DNA of 64,000 nucleotides from the NCBI GenBank assembly GCA_022495005.1, contig JAGYXB010000456.1, positions 868,001 through 932,000 of the forward strand. The letters run 5' to 3'. The translations under genes were made by a program, and so were the position numbers. This document shows positions 44,912 through 56,041 of this stretch, in pieces. The stretch comes from Rhyacophila brunnea (Eukaryota; Arthropoda; Insecta; Trichoptera; Rhyacophilidae). Positions within the stretch are counted from its first letter, which is position 1, and each line of letters opens with the position of its first letter. The notes beneath the pieces are model-generated. The model was not told where the DNA came from. It did no database searches and was given only the letters and a program-made list of their open reading frames with translations.

Positions 44912-46185
44912 TAATATGTGACACCCAACCTTTTACCTTTGATGTAGAGAAATGAATTTTGCATTTTTACAGAAATAATGAAAAACTAGCATCTAATATT
45001 ATTTTTAGATTGTTAGTTTGGTATTAATGCAATGATTTAAATTTTTATTATATGATTTCTACCTTATTCTAAACACGGTGTTAACCAAATATGTTTAAGA
45101 CAAGCTCCTTTGTAATATTTATATTATGAAAGTGAAACCGAAAAACAGTTTACTATGGTTTATAATTAAATAAGCTGCAAGTCACCTCGCATTGCAGAGA
45201 TTTTGCAGCAATTTTCACACTTATGCTCTGAGATTTATTTTCCAGGGCAGCAGTAGGATAAAATGCATGAGCGTTAGTAGCCTCAGACATGGGAAACCTA
45301 TTAGATAAGTCTTGGACTGAGTCACCGCCATCTATATATTAATAAAGCCTGAGCATAACTTTTTGCACAAGCAACGAGTGGTCCACTTTTCAGCTGTCAA
45401 AATCAGATCCCAGATTACTTGACATATTGATTCGCACTTTTTCGTTTCAAACTGAATTATGAAAAATTCTCAAATCAAATATATTAACTATCATTGTTAT
45501 TTATAAATAATATAATACATTCCTGTTATTCATCAGCTGTCAAAGTCAGACTAGTCCTTCACACAAAAACCGGTGATAATATCGATTTCAAAAAAATATG
45601 TAGCATTGATCTATGCATTACATTTGTTGAAAGTGTATTAATGCTAGTGTATTATTTATCATTTAACTCATCCATCCAAATCAAACCATTCACTGTGTCA
45701 AGGCTTACTTTGATCGTCACTTCCAATTATTAAAGACACAGAACCACTAAATCAGATGAACTCCAAGGTCTCCAAAATACGTTAAAACAATCTGAAAGAA
45801 TACTCCAACAAGTGAACACAACAGACGCGTCAGTATGAGCACTCTATAGACAATGACAGGCAATGACAGGTCATCCATAGACAACGGGAGGGGCGAAAAG
45901 TAGGACCAGTCGTGTAATGTATCGGCTTTCTTCTTCAGTGGGCAATGACTGAGTAGTATTCAAACACACATATTTTGTTTGCTGGGTGATAGTTGTAACC
46001 ACTAAGCTACCGAACTGAGTGCCAACCATGTAGATATTTTCTAATAAATACATCATTTATATGCTTTAAGTAAGTGTGTATTCTAGGTATTCCAAATTGT
46101 AAACATAAATGCAAAACCATTATTTAATAATTAAAATCATACATGAATTCGTGAGATGTCAGTCTGATTTTCTGTCCCTGTATAC
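44912..46185. other. non-coding stretch, no gene recognised
   Basis: AT-rich; small direct repeat GACAATGACAGGCAATGACAG at about 45850. No coding signal I can support. Confidence 0.45.
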
Positions 46186-46752
46186 CAGTGTCTGTCAAAC
46201 TTTGTTACTTGACGGCACACTGGAGAAGGGGTATTTATTTCGTGGCACACCAAATAAAAATCCCCCAATATATTAAATTTACTTTATATATGAATAAAAA
46301 AAAATCTTAGTAAGTACAGATACGAATAAAATAATATATAATAAGGACCTCATTTACAAAGATATGACGTTCTAAACTGCAACAAGATATTGACTTCAAA
46401 CCGAAATCCAAAATGTTTCCAAGACATTTCTAGCTCAGAAAATGAAACCTCTTGCACAGGATCATTTTTCAATTTTATTCCATTTTCTTCCACTGTTAAT
46501 GCCGGGTAAGTATATACCATCATATCTTGCGAAAGGATTGATTATTCTTTTCAGATGTTTGATAATTAATTAAGTGATGGAAAATACCTATGCAGTGAGG
46601 GTTTCCACTGTTTTCTGTACTTCTGACAAAATTTAAAATTTGTTTAAAGAAACGTACACAATACTAAATATATTGTAATATAATATACACAGATTCACAG
46701 ACTTCTTTCGTGACACACTAGTATTCTGCGGCACATAATTTAACAGACACTG
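46186..46752. mobile_element. hAT element, internally deleted, with 8-bp target duplication
   Basis: Starts CAGTGTCTGTCAAACTTTGT and ends TTTAACAGACACTG (mirror). Flanking octamers CTGTATAC (46178-46185) and CTGTATAT (46753-46760) match at seven of eight. The interior parallels 5604-7081 and holds scraps of the same antisense transposase. Confidence 0.88.
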
Positions 46753-46760
46753 CTGTATAT

Positions 46761-47322
46761 GAGGCGTCTAATTACAAAAAGCGATAAGTCCACAATTCAA
46801 TATTTTCGGGAAACAACGTTATTATGTTTCAAGCTTCAATTATTTGTTTTAACGTGAGATTATTTTTTCCGTTGTATTCTATGTCGAAATTAGAACCAAA
46901 TGGCAATTTGTTTCAGCCGATAAACTCTTAAATGTAATAAATATAGGCAAAATAAAATTGGACGTAGCGCTACTTGTGCCTCACTTTTTAATTTATTCCG
47001 CATAAAGCACATATTTCCGTGGCACTGTCATGAGTTTACCAGATGCCACAGCATGGGAGACGCCCTTTTCAATATTGAACGTTCCCTTATTGGTTGACTT
47101 AAACACGCGCAAAATAACCCAAGCTTTAAATAATATGAAACACGGACTTGGTGCTTTTTGTAATAAATCGAGACTTAAAATATTATTTTTCGTAGGGTTA
47201 TGTCGCGTTGTGGAATTTATAGATCAATACATATTGTGTAAAATTATACAAAGAATACGTGCGTATTTTTTTCTCTATTTTGACCAAATGTGGACTTATC
47301 GCTTTTTGGAATTAGACGCCTC
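46761..47322. mobile_element. MITE with 34-bp inverted ends, abutting the hAT copy
   Basis: GAGGCGTCTAATTACAAAAA at the left mirrors the right end with one mismatch over about 34 bp. ATAT lies on both sides (46757-46760 and 47323-47326). The open frame at 47030-47344 runs through the right terminal repeat and is not a convincing gene. Confidence 0.8.
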
Positions 47323-47344
47323 ATATGTAGGCATATTAATTTAG

Positions 47345-48062
47345 GTATGAAAATTGCTGGAGACAAATACTACCCACTGAAATTATTCACCTCCATATTA
47401 TTATTATAATCATATTTTAAATACAATAAAAAATCAACCAATATGAAAACAATGTTCATGTTGAATTGACATGACAGCTTTTGCAAATACACAAATATCA
47501 AATAGGTATATGGTAATTTGTCTGATTTTATGAACACTGTGTTTAGAATAAGTCAGAATATTAATTGCTTTGAATAAGTATTATTCTAGTGGTCAGAGTC
47601 ATAAGATCCAAGTGGCTTCTAATTTTTTTAAATCTATAAAACTACACTACGTACCCCGCATCTTAAAATAAATATCCTTTACTCCATATTAGATGATTAG
47701 GAGATAAATGGCTGCCATGTTTATAGCATAAAAATCATCATATTTTTGCAAATACATTAATTAGTACATAAAGTGATGGGATGAAAATATATACATGATT
47801 AAACTTTTTATTAATTTATAGAAAACACAATGTACCCAACTATTATATTATTACTACATTATTGATGGGTCTAAAGGTAAACATATTCAAGAAGAAGTTG
47901 ATATTCATAGACCATGACAATACCTACCATGCAGCAGTCCAGTCTGCTAATAAAAGACATGGATGGAAATGGTTAGCAAATAATAATTATGTTTATTTTG
48001 GTTAGAGCATATTTTTCGATAAACGTGGATGCGAGACTGATATCAATTTGTACATATCCCTT
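47345..48062. other. non-coding stretch, nothing recognised
   Basis: AT-rich with no repeat or frame I can support. Confidence 0.45.
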
Positions 48063-48483
48063 CAAAACGTAAATGATTAAAACAATAAAAAGACAGAGAC
48101 TAGACATATTTGAAATGTGGTGTTGGGGCAGATGCTGAGAGTCTCATGCATGGCCAAACATACAAATGATTCGATTATCAGCAGACTCCAGATTCAGGAC
48201 ATACTCTCCTCGGTTTGTATGTGGTGAACATTCCATTTTCTTTAGTTGTATAGATAGCGTGGAAAAACTCGTGCCATTTGGTCGGGTCGATAGTCGAAGC
48301 TCCTTCCAGATGGAAGAACCAAATCAATAATGCCATTTTTTTTTCCATGGAAAATTTTCTACTGACACAAGCTCTTTATGCAACTATGCAGTTGAATGCT
48401 GAGGGGGGTGGAGCAAAGAATTGGACATGGCTGTCAGGGAGCCAAATCATCCGGGTCACGATCCTCAGTCATGCAAGATAATT
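48063..48483 (+). pseudogene. LINE ORF2 C-terminal fragment
   Basis: RQRLDIFEMWCWGRMLRVS, then AKHTNDSIISRLQIQ and later, in shifted frames, a basic WTNQIN/NW-type end. FEMWCWxRML is the conserved tail box of RTE/ingi-like LINEs. Several frameshifts and stops. Confidence 0.65.
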
Positions 48484-50913
48484 TAATATTGATCAGAATC
48501 GATTTCGTTCACATGGAAGAATACTGCCAACAGATAATAATTGAATGTGCCAAAGAAAAAATGAGATAAGTCAGATATTTTTAAAATTAGATGAAAAAGT
48601 ATCTCAAATTAACCATAATGCATACATACATAAAGAGATATAAGGATCGTGTTGAATCAACACAACACGGATTAATAATTGAGTAGTTAATTTAACATTG
48701 GAATATAGAAATTCACATTATAAAGATGTCAAAATCTTTTAATGACTCTCCTGAAATATAGTGAATTTAGACATAGGTATCTCTCCTTCCTTTTGCAGGC
48801 TGATTTATACATATTGGTTTTTTAACAGTTTTCTGTAATTTCGGTAATCAGTGTAGTAAAACTATAAAAAACAACATTGACTATTTTTGAGCAAAATGTG
48901 AGTTAAGACTATTCATTTTATGACAGCAGAATAGGTTAATGTATAGACTTATGACTAATGACTACATGCGATTCGAAAGAATAATACTAAAAAGCATAAT
49001 ACAAAACGCATCGATAAATGTTTGAATTCATAATAATTATAATAGTTTATTTATACATTTATAGAAATAGTAAATGATTATTGGTCTGTAAAACTTTTAG
49101 TTAGTAGGTAGTATAATAATTGGACATCTTATAAAGTAAGCATAATATTTAATTTTATAATATAATTTCTATTAAAGATTTAATAATATTATTTAGATAG
49201 TTATGTGTACCCCCATTGTGGGTAGTTATTACAATAAAATATGTAGCAGATATGATGAAATTTAATATAATATATATTATATGGTATAATATTTTGTTGG
49301 CCAATAAATCTTTTATGATATTATTCATTATTCTCATTAAGGAACTGAGTGCTGTATAAAGATTTAAAATTAATAAACCTAGATATATATGTTAGGGATC
49401 TAAGCCTGAACAATTGGTAAACTTTGTGTCATTGTGAAGCTCTACCTTTTCTCATTAAGTATACGAATCATTATTTTTGAGTGCGAACGGAAAAAGGGGA
49501 CAAGTTTGAAAAATAGTAAAAGTAATTAAATATGCCAACTTAATTATTGAATATGCAAAAAAAGATTAAAGGTATGAGGCAGCTAAATTAATATTAAATT
49601 TCATACAAGAACTCCGATATTCCCATACAAACTCTCCTGAAAAGTCATGATTTTAGACTTATCTCCGTTTTCCTTTTTCATACAGATAGATCAAATAAAA
49701 TATGTTGATACCATCATCATCATCATTTGTAACGCGATATTCCACATGTATCACGGGCTCCACCATCCTACGATCATAAGTTGGTCCCCCAACACTTCGC
49801 CATCCAGATGGCTTCGCATCAAAAACTTTCCAGACTGATCGGAACACTTGTTGAACATGACTAACCCATATTTGTCGGGAAGTTATGATTGTTTGAATTA
49901 TATTGGGTTTCCCAAATTCCTCATAGATTTAGTTATTATAACCTATGTGTATCACTCTATTATTGGCTTCAAATATCGCTCTTAGGACCTTTTGTTTGAA
50001 TGAAAGAAAATATTTTTATACCATTAAATAATAATAATAACCCATAAACTCCAATAGGATTTTACAAGGTTCAAAAAAATGATAATGCTTTTTTCCAAAT
50101 TTTATAATAAAAAGGTTTAATCAACCATTTTAATTGCAATTGCAATGTCAACAAAAATTGTTTCGACATTAAGACTATAGGTGCCACTAGTAGTTCAAAC
50201 GTAAACAATATAGGTACTGATATTGGTGCAAGCTTTTGTTGCAACTGTGCAACTAAGTTTTTCTGGAAACTTTACTTAGATGGGTAATCAAATACGCCCA
50301 CCTTCAATCCAACTCTTAAATTACCAATTTCGCCCCTAAGCAGGCAGAGCGCAATTAGTTATTATTAGCCCAAACTATTGAAATTAAATATAATAATACA
50401 TAGAAACAATATTAATAATTGTAATTTTTACAAGACGCGGGGGATTCAGGCAGTGTACCAACTTCACCAACAAGGGGTTATTATTTTAACAATCATAATA
50501 TTTTTATTTATTCTCTCTGATAGATATATAATATTGGCCAAAGAAATATTTAACATGATATTGTAAATATCCATACTATATTCGATCCGAATTAGGACAA
50601 CAGTTACCTGTAATAAACATGCTGTCCCGCTTTGACATGGCCAATAGAATTTAATGCAGTGCCACATGGTATTTAATGTCAACATTTTGTTAATACGATA
50701 TAACATTTTACAAGCGTCGGTGCTATTTTAATTTTTACATTTTATTTTAGTGTTGTTATGTTGATTGTTATTAAAAGACAGTGTTGTGAATGCATAGGAT
50801 TTATGAATGTTTTTATATGTATAAAATATGTCAACACAATGTTACATGATATCAAAAGACAGGGGCAGCATGTTTGATTTAGCTAACTGACTTTTTATGG
50901 CGTAATATCGGTA
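48484..50913. other. non-coding stretch, no gene recognised
   Basis: AT-rich. A (CAT)n microsatellite at about 49711-49725 adjoins a minus-strand coding-like scrap (FDAKPSGWRSVGGPTYDRRM, 49700-49850) that may be another LINE tail. Confidence 0.4.
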
Positions 50914-51432
50914 ATTTTCTACAAACACGTATCTCAAAAAACACAACTTTTCAGGAGAGGCAAATAACAACTTTATTCTCTCGGTTTAGAAACAAATTTT
51001 CTTCTATGAAATATCCATTTCGTTTAGTTATACATATTTTCATGAAAAAAATGTAATGTTTCTTCAATTTATCGCACTATACTTTCAACCGATCAGTCAT
51101 ATTGTCGAAGATACGAGAATGCGTTGCAACTTTACTGTGAATATTACTGCAGTAAACACGTATCTTGACTTACGAGAAAGAGCTTCAGTATAATCATCTG
51201 TCGGAGTTCAGTATTTTGTATATTTACAAACACGTAACTCAAGATACGAGTTTATAATATTTATAAAAGTCTTTTATTGTGATACGAGTTTTATGTAATT
51301 GCTTAAATCTATTATGTTATAAAGTATGTTTTGAGATACGTGTTAGTGAAATATGTGCGTATTCAAATTCAGAATTCATTCCATCAAACAACTCAAAACT
51401 GACAAAAATTGAGATACGTGTTTGTAGAAAAT
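50914..51432. mobile_element. MITE with perfect 23-bp inverted ends and TA duplication
   Basis: ATTTTCTACAAACACGTATC opens the element and its exact mirror closes it; TA flanks both sides (50912-50913, 51433-51434). Inside, ACGTATCT/GATACGAG motifs recur on both strands. It lies just downstream of the stop codon at 51489, probably in that gene's 3' UTR. Confidence 0.88.
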
Positions 51433-51488
51433 TAACAACGGTATGGAATATAGTAATAAAATGTGAATTGACATTTTCAATTTACAAG

Positions 51489-52016
51489 TTATACATTAGT
51501 GACAGTTAGATAGTTCCCCTTGCTCGTGCTAGGCATATTGCATATCGAGTTCCGATGTAGTCTTCCCGTAGACGAAGCAGTCAACAAACCCAGTCTTCCC
51601 GGTGTACCAAACCCACCCAGAGAATTCCCTCTCATTGTTGTCATACTGGGGGAATTCACCCGCATAGCGTTCAAACTGGGGGAGTTCCCCCGCATTGCGC
51701 TTAAACTGGGAGAATTCCCCCGCATCGTGCATAAACTGGGTGAATTCCCTCGCATTGTTCCGAGGCTCGGGGAATGGGCATGGCTTCCATACGGCGAGGT
51801 GTATCCTACGCACGAGACGCCTAGGGAGTTGCCAGGGACGAATCCAACGGTTGGGGAGTGAGAGCGGGCCATCATGCGTGGACATCGAGGGTCTCTGGAT
51901 TCGGATGCTGATTCTGACATCACCAGCGATTGGATGTCCATCGCTGATTTGCTCTTGCGTGGAGCGTTCTCAGGAATGAAAGCCATAGTTGTGGTGCTGC
52001 CGACAAATACTGAATT
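51489..52016 (-). CDS. terminal exon with 30-bp coding minisatellite
   Basis: 175 codons plus stop. The repeat units show as GGGGGAATTC-type lines every 30 bp on the plus strand between about 51600 and 51780. Unit-to-unit changes fall at the two x positions (GT, CT, SA, NA, TT), which argues the frame is maintained. Confidence 0.72.
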   Translation of the reverse strand, partial: NSVFVGSTTTMAFIPENAPRKSKSAMDIQSLVMSESASESRDPRCPRMMARSHSPTVGFVPGNSLGVSCVGYTSPYGSHAHSPSLGTMRGNSPSLCTMRGNSPSLSAMRGNSPSLNAMRVNSPSMTTMRGNSLGGFGTPGRLGLLTASSTGRLHRNSICNMPSTSKGNYLTVTNV

Positions 52017-53435
52017 CTGTAAATGAGAAATAAGTATTTTTTGTATTGCCATGGGGTATTAAACTTGTCCAATACTTGCTTATTGGATAGCTTAGAAAAG
52101 TAAAATTATATTTTGAACCCACGTATGGACATATTATACATCCGTTTCTCGTAAAAACAAAAATCTCCAATCTTTTGAGGCTCATAATTATGATCTTCTT
52201 AGAATCGGATATGGTTTAAAAAAAAATGATCACTATGTATTAGGTATAATAATAGGGAATGGGACAACTGGGCGCCAGGACAATTGGGCGCCGCATTGTC
52301 GAATGAAATAGATAGACGTTCGTTACGATTTTATACAGAAAGTAGACGAGGAATTTTAATTAGTTTCTATCTACTACTTAGTAGTTTTAATTAATTTTGC
52401 TCTTGACATAATGATTTTTATTGTGACTTCAGAATAATTATCATGCCTGAGGCTTTATATAAAGATAAAATAACTCTCTTCTCATTGGAACATAAAGATA
52501 TGCACAATTAAATCATTATTTACGTGTGAATATTTAAATTCTCACCAAGTACTTACTTATTAAATAATAAAATAATAATTTAAATATAAATAATAATATT
52601 AAATATAAGTAGCTACATTTTAAAAATACAGTCGAACTTGGTTATTACGAGGAAGATGGGACCGACTGTATTTGCTCGTTATATCGTTATAGCGTTAGTC
52701 GTAATATCAGAGAATAGGTATTTTTAAATGAGCGGTCACATATAACAAAAAGTCACGATTCAAACAAAAATACACAATTAGAATTTTTCCCCTAAACAAG
52801 CATGGCATTCATAAACTACAAAAGAAGTTGTTTATTGTATCCTACTGACTTCGCAAACGTTGGAATTTTTAGACGGAATTTCAACCATATGCGTGGAGAC
52901 TTTTTCAATATTGCCGGCGAAAACACTAATTAGGTAGTACTTTGACACTTAACTAGTGTCATAAACGAAATCCGACCCCGGCGGCATCCTGTCCGGTCGG
53001 ATTTTATTGCTTAGGGTCGAAATGTTTTTAAACGATCGACACAATAACAGTTTTAAGAAAAAAATTGACGATATTTTAGCTCGGTATATCCGATAAAGAG
53101 CTCGTTATAAAAGTGAATAAATGTATGGAGAAAATCATAAAGTAAAATGTCAACGAATGTTTCCTCATTACATCCGAGATCTTGCTATCTCCGGGATCGT
53201 AATAACCGAGTTCGACTGTACCAATAATTGACAAACGTCTATTATTTATTTTCAAAGTTCATTCGATTACGTGGCGGCCAGTTGTCCCGGCGCCAAATCA
53301 TCCTAGCTAGTCCCTAAAAATATAATATATCAATAATTTGTAACATACCTGTCTAGGACGGACGAGAGGATAGTTCGGGCCAGTGGCGTAGAGAGCGTTG
53401 TCTCCCAAACACATTCGGGAAAAGGATGTTCGATG
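51489..53435 (-). CDS. 3' end of an unrecognised gene with a decapeptide repeat (two exons, 204 aa)
   Basis: Two minus-strand exons, 53349-53435 and 51489-52016, join in phase 0 (GTATGT donor, TTTACAG acceptor). The first encodes SFSRMCLGDNALYATGPNYP. The second reads VFVGSTTTMAFIPENAPR, a serine- and methionine-rich stretch, then five copies of a ten-residue unit of the form NSPSLxxMRG (about residues 95-150 of the joined fragment), ending KGNYLTVTNV with TAA at 51489. The tail is polar, has no membrane segment, and looks like a cytoplasmic disordered C-terminus. The upstream exon opens after a clear polypyrimidine tract and acceptor, so more exons lie to the right, but I could not identify them. 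Family not recognised. Confidence 0.7.
52134..52227 (+). mobile_element. tRNA-derived SINE, copy 4 (3' half only)
   Basis: Matches the body and tail of the SINE: TATGGAC, CATCCGTTTCTCGTAAAAAC, and the GGATATGGT line before an A run. Head missing. Confidence 0.6.
52254..53315. mobile_element. MITE with GGACAACTGGGCGCC ends, interrupted by a pogo-like MITE
   Basis: Left AGGGAATGGGACAACTGGGC and, inward from the right, AGGGACTAG...GGACAACTGGCCGCC; both sides continue into TCGAATGAA. The pogo-like element 52629-53218 occupies its middle. Lies in the intron between the two exons of the decapeptide-repeat gene. Confidence 0.7.
52629..53218. mobile_element. pogo-like MITE with TA duplication
   Basis: CAGTCGAACTTGGTTATTAC opens and the mirror of CAGTCGAACTCGGTTATTAC closes; TA on both sides (52627-52628 and 53219-53220). 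590 bp, no frame. CTCGTTATA-type words recur inside. Confidence 0.9.
53349..53435 (-). CDS. penultimate exon, 29 codons
   Basis: Acceptor TTTTTTTCAG, donor GTATGT, both phase 0; fully open and joins the terminal exon without a stop. Confidence 0.7.
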
Positions 53436-53449
53436 CTGAAAAAAAAAGA

Positions 53450-54320
53450 AAGATTGTTAATTACACTGTACCTACATCAAAATTTAATTTTATGGATGTA
53501 GGCCTTCGCGCCAATTACTATGTATGTCTCGTTCCGATTGATTAGGTCATTTGACCCAAGGAGAACAACATTATTTTATTTCTGCTTGAACGCCTTCATG
53601 ATGAACGTTCTGACTCGATTCTTTCTTGAGAGCGTTTAAATAACATTGAATTAATGGACGGAAACGTAGCTTTTTTAGTTAAGACGCCATTACATTGATT
53701 CAGTCGACGGTGTACGACGACTTACGAACAGCCTCTGTCATGGCCCCCATATGAGGGTGCTGACAGGGCTCTAGCCTGGGGGCCCGGCGCGGCAGGTCGA
53801 CAACACACACCACAAATTTGCTGTATTAGTAAAAAAAGTTGCCTGCGGCGCTATTTTCCTTAACGATTATTAACATTTTAAAATATGTGGCGTTGCGATG
53901 CAATTTCATATGGTATGATGATTGATATACATAATTAAATGACAATTCACGTGTAGAATTTTATTCTATAATTGCTATTATATAAGTGCTTCCTGTTTTA
54001 CAAAATGGCTATTTATCTAATATGGCGACGGTTTGCATGATAATGATACTTGGCTACCACAAAAGGATGTCGCGATCAGTGCTTCATAATAATATGATGA
54101 TGAGTGCAGACAACTCAATAAATCCACTGGATTTATTTAAAAATCGCTAAGAATACGCGGAAACCATTTGGGGAACACTACTGTCGAAAATCACAATTCC
54201 CTTATCTTAGTGATAGGTAGGGGGACCTGCCATACATCCTGGCCTGGGGCCCCACTTCAGTATGGGGCCATGAACGACGTATGTCTACTTCAGATATTAT
54301 GATTATTAACTAGGTATGTA
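53450..54320. other. non-coding stretch, no gene recognised
   Basis: Two GC-rich islands (near 53740-53800 with a CCCCCATAT...GGGGGCC stem, and near 54220-54270 with GGCCTGGGGCCCC) look like decayed transposon ends. No frame is supportable. Confidence 0.4.
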
Positions 54321-54482
54321 CAGTCCAAAAAACTTATCTGAAGAACGGACAAAAATTGAACTACTATTCTGCCATACACAATACGTCATTCCACTATCAA
54401 ATTTTGTCCAGTTGCGAGTCTTGATTGGGTAGTTTTCGACTGTTGATCCTCCATCAATTCTTCAAATAAATTTGTGGCACTG
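54321..54482. mobile_element. short MITE, Tc1/mariner-like, copy 2
   Basis: CAGTCCAAAAAACTTATCTG to the mirror of CAGTGCCACAAATTTATTTG, with TA on both sides. Same interior as 19404-19574. Confidence 0.75.
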
Positions 54483-54912
54483 TATAGTGTAACGGCTCTG
54501 ACTAGTTGACACTGTTTTCTTATCGCCGTGGTAAACGGCACGTGATACGGAAGAAACAAATATTTTTTAAAACCATATATATATATATTATGGGACAGTG
54601 ACGTCCCTTGAGGGTAGGCAGAACATTCACTGCTCAGAGGCTGCACATACTAATAAGTGGCAAATAAATGAAAAAAGTGAAGAAGGTAACTTGAGAATAT
54701 GCTTCACGGAGAGGAGATATTTTTCGCCTGCGACGCTGGTAAAGTACTTATAAGTATCTACTGTAATCGTCAGAAGGTTTTCATATTATAAGCTTTAAGA
54801 TTTTTATTACTTTTGTATGGTGACCTATTACTGCATTTTTCCCACATTTTAAGAGAATACCTACTATTATTAATTTAAGTTATCACAGTATCTATCATTT
54901 TAATGATATAAT

Positions 54913-55382
54913 ATATCGCTCATGAGAAAAAATACATTGTATACCACAAAATACTAGATAACAAAAATTCTCTATTGTCACTATTAATGCATGAAAATTC
55001 TGCGGTTTCTATTCAGATTAATTAATAATAGTAGAATACGAAAAATAGGTTATAAATTTGATGGAATCATAGAGATTATAATTATTATATTTCTGTTTTT
55101 AATCTCATGTATAAATTAGTGTCATGTTGCATACGAGGCAGTGTTGCCATCTTTTTCTATGCTGATTATGGGACAAAGGCATAAAAATTATAGTTTTTCT
55201 GAAAAATATATAGTACAGGAACATTTTTCGTCTTGAATCCTTTAAAATTATAGTATTTTGGTATATTTGGCATAAATTATAGTATTTTACATTTTTCGAG
55301 AAATTAAAATTATAGTATTGTACTATAATTATAGTACGGTTGGCATCACTGATACGAGGTATTGTTTTCTCATGAGCGATAT
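54913..55382. mobile_element. foldback MITE (ATATCGCTCATGAG ends) hosting a hAT MITE
   Basis: ATATCGCTCATGAGAAAA at the left is mirrored at 55366-55382. The hAT MITE 55139-55351 is inserted near its right arm. Otherwise AT-rich and non-coding. Confidence 0.7.
55139..55351. mobile_element. hAT MITE, 213 bp, with perfect 8-bp target duplication
   Basis: CAGTGTTGCCA at the left and the mirror of CAGTGATGCCA at the right. ATACGAGG is repeated exactly on both sides (55131-55138, 55352-55359). AAATTATAGTATT recurs about five times inside. The exact duplication suggests a recent insertion. Confidence 0.92.
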
Positions 55383-56041
55383 TATATAGAATAAAATGCT
55401 CTCATTAATTGTTTTTGCATTTTAAGTAGTTGTAAGGAAGCGAAATTATCTAAAATACGATAATATTAATATAATATGTATTTGATGGTAATAATTTTTT
55501 ACATCGTCACTTCCGCAATATAGTGGACCTTATTAAATCAATATAAGACGTTGGATCAGTGACAAAGATTTGGTAAATTTACGTGTAGCAACTGTGTAAT
55601 CAGTGAATTGCATTTTTACCTTGACACAAAAATACCTACTAAAGTTGAAGCCGTGATATTCTTAAAATATCGATAGATAAGAACTTACTGCCAAGTTACT
55701 TTAAAGCAAGAATATTAATAATTATATTTTAAATCATGTTTTTTAAATTTTTATTATTATTTTTATATATCTGTGGCTATTTGGCAGAAGCAGATAATTA
55801 TAGTCATTTCACCTACTTTTCAGGGGAGCAATTTCGAGCCTTCAAACCGAGTTTCTGGTGATAAGTACTTAATTACTTATTTAATTATGAAGGAAAGTTA
55901 ATGAAATATTATGAAGAAATTAACTGAGTTTTAATCAATTATAAGCATTTTTATTTAAATAGCACAGTTTTTCTTAAAAATCACTTTAAAGAACATATCA
56001 GGTTTTGGCAAATTCAATATTAAAAATAATGTACCATATTA

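Noticed and set aside
47030..47344. 104-codon frame as a gene
   Set aside because: It runs through the terminal inverted repeat of a MITE and has no recognisable domain.
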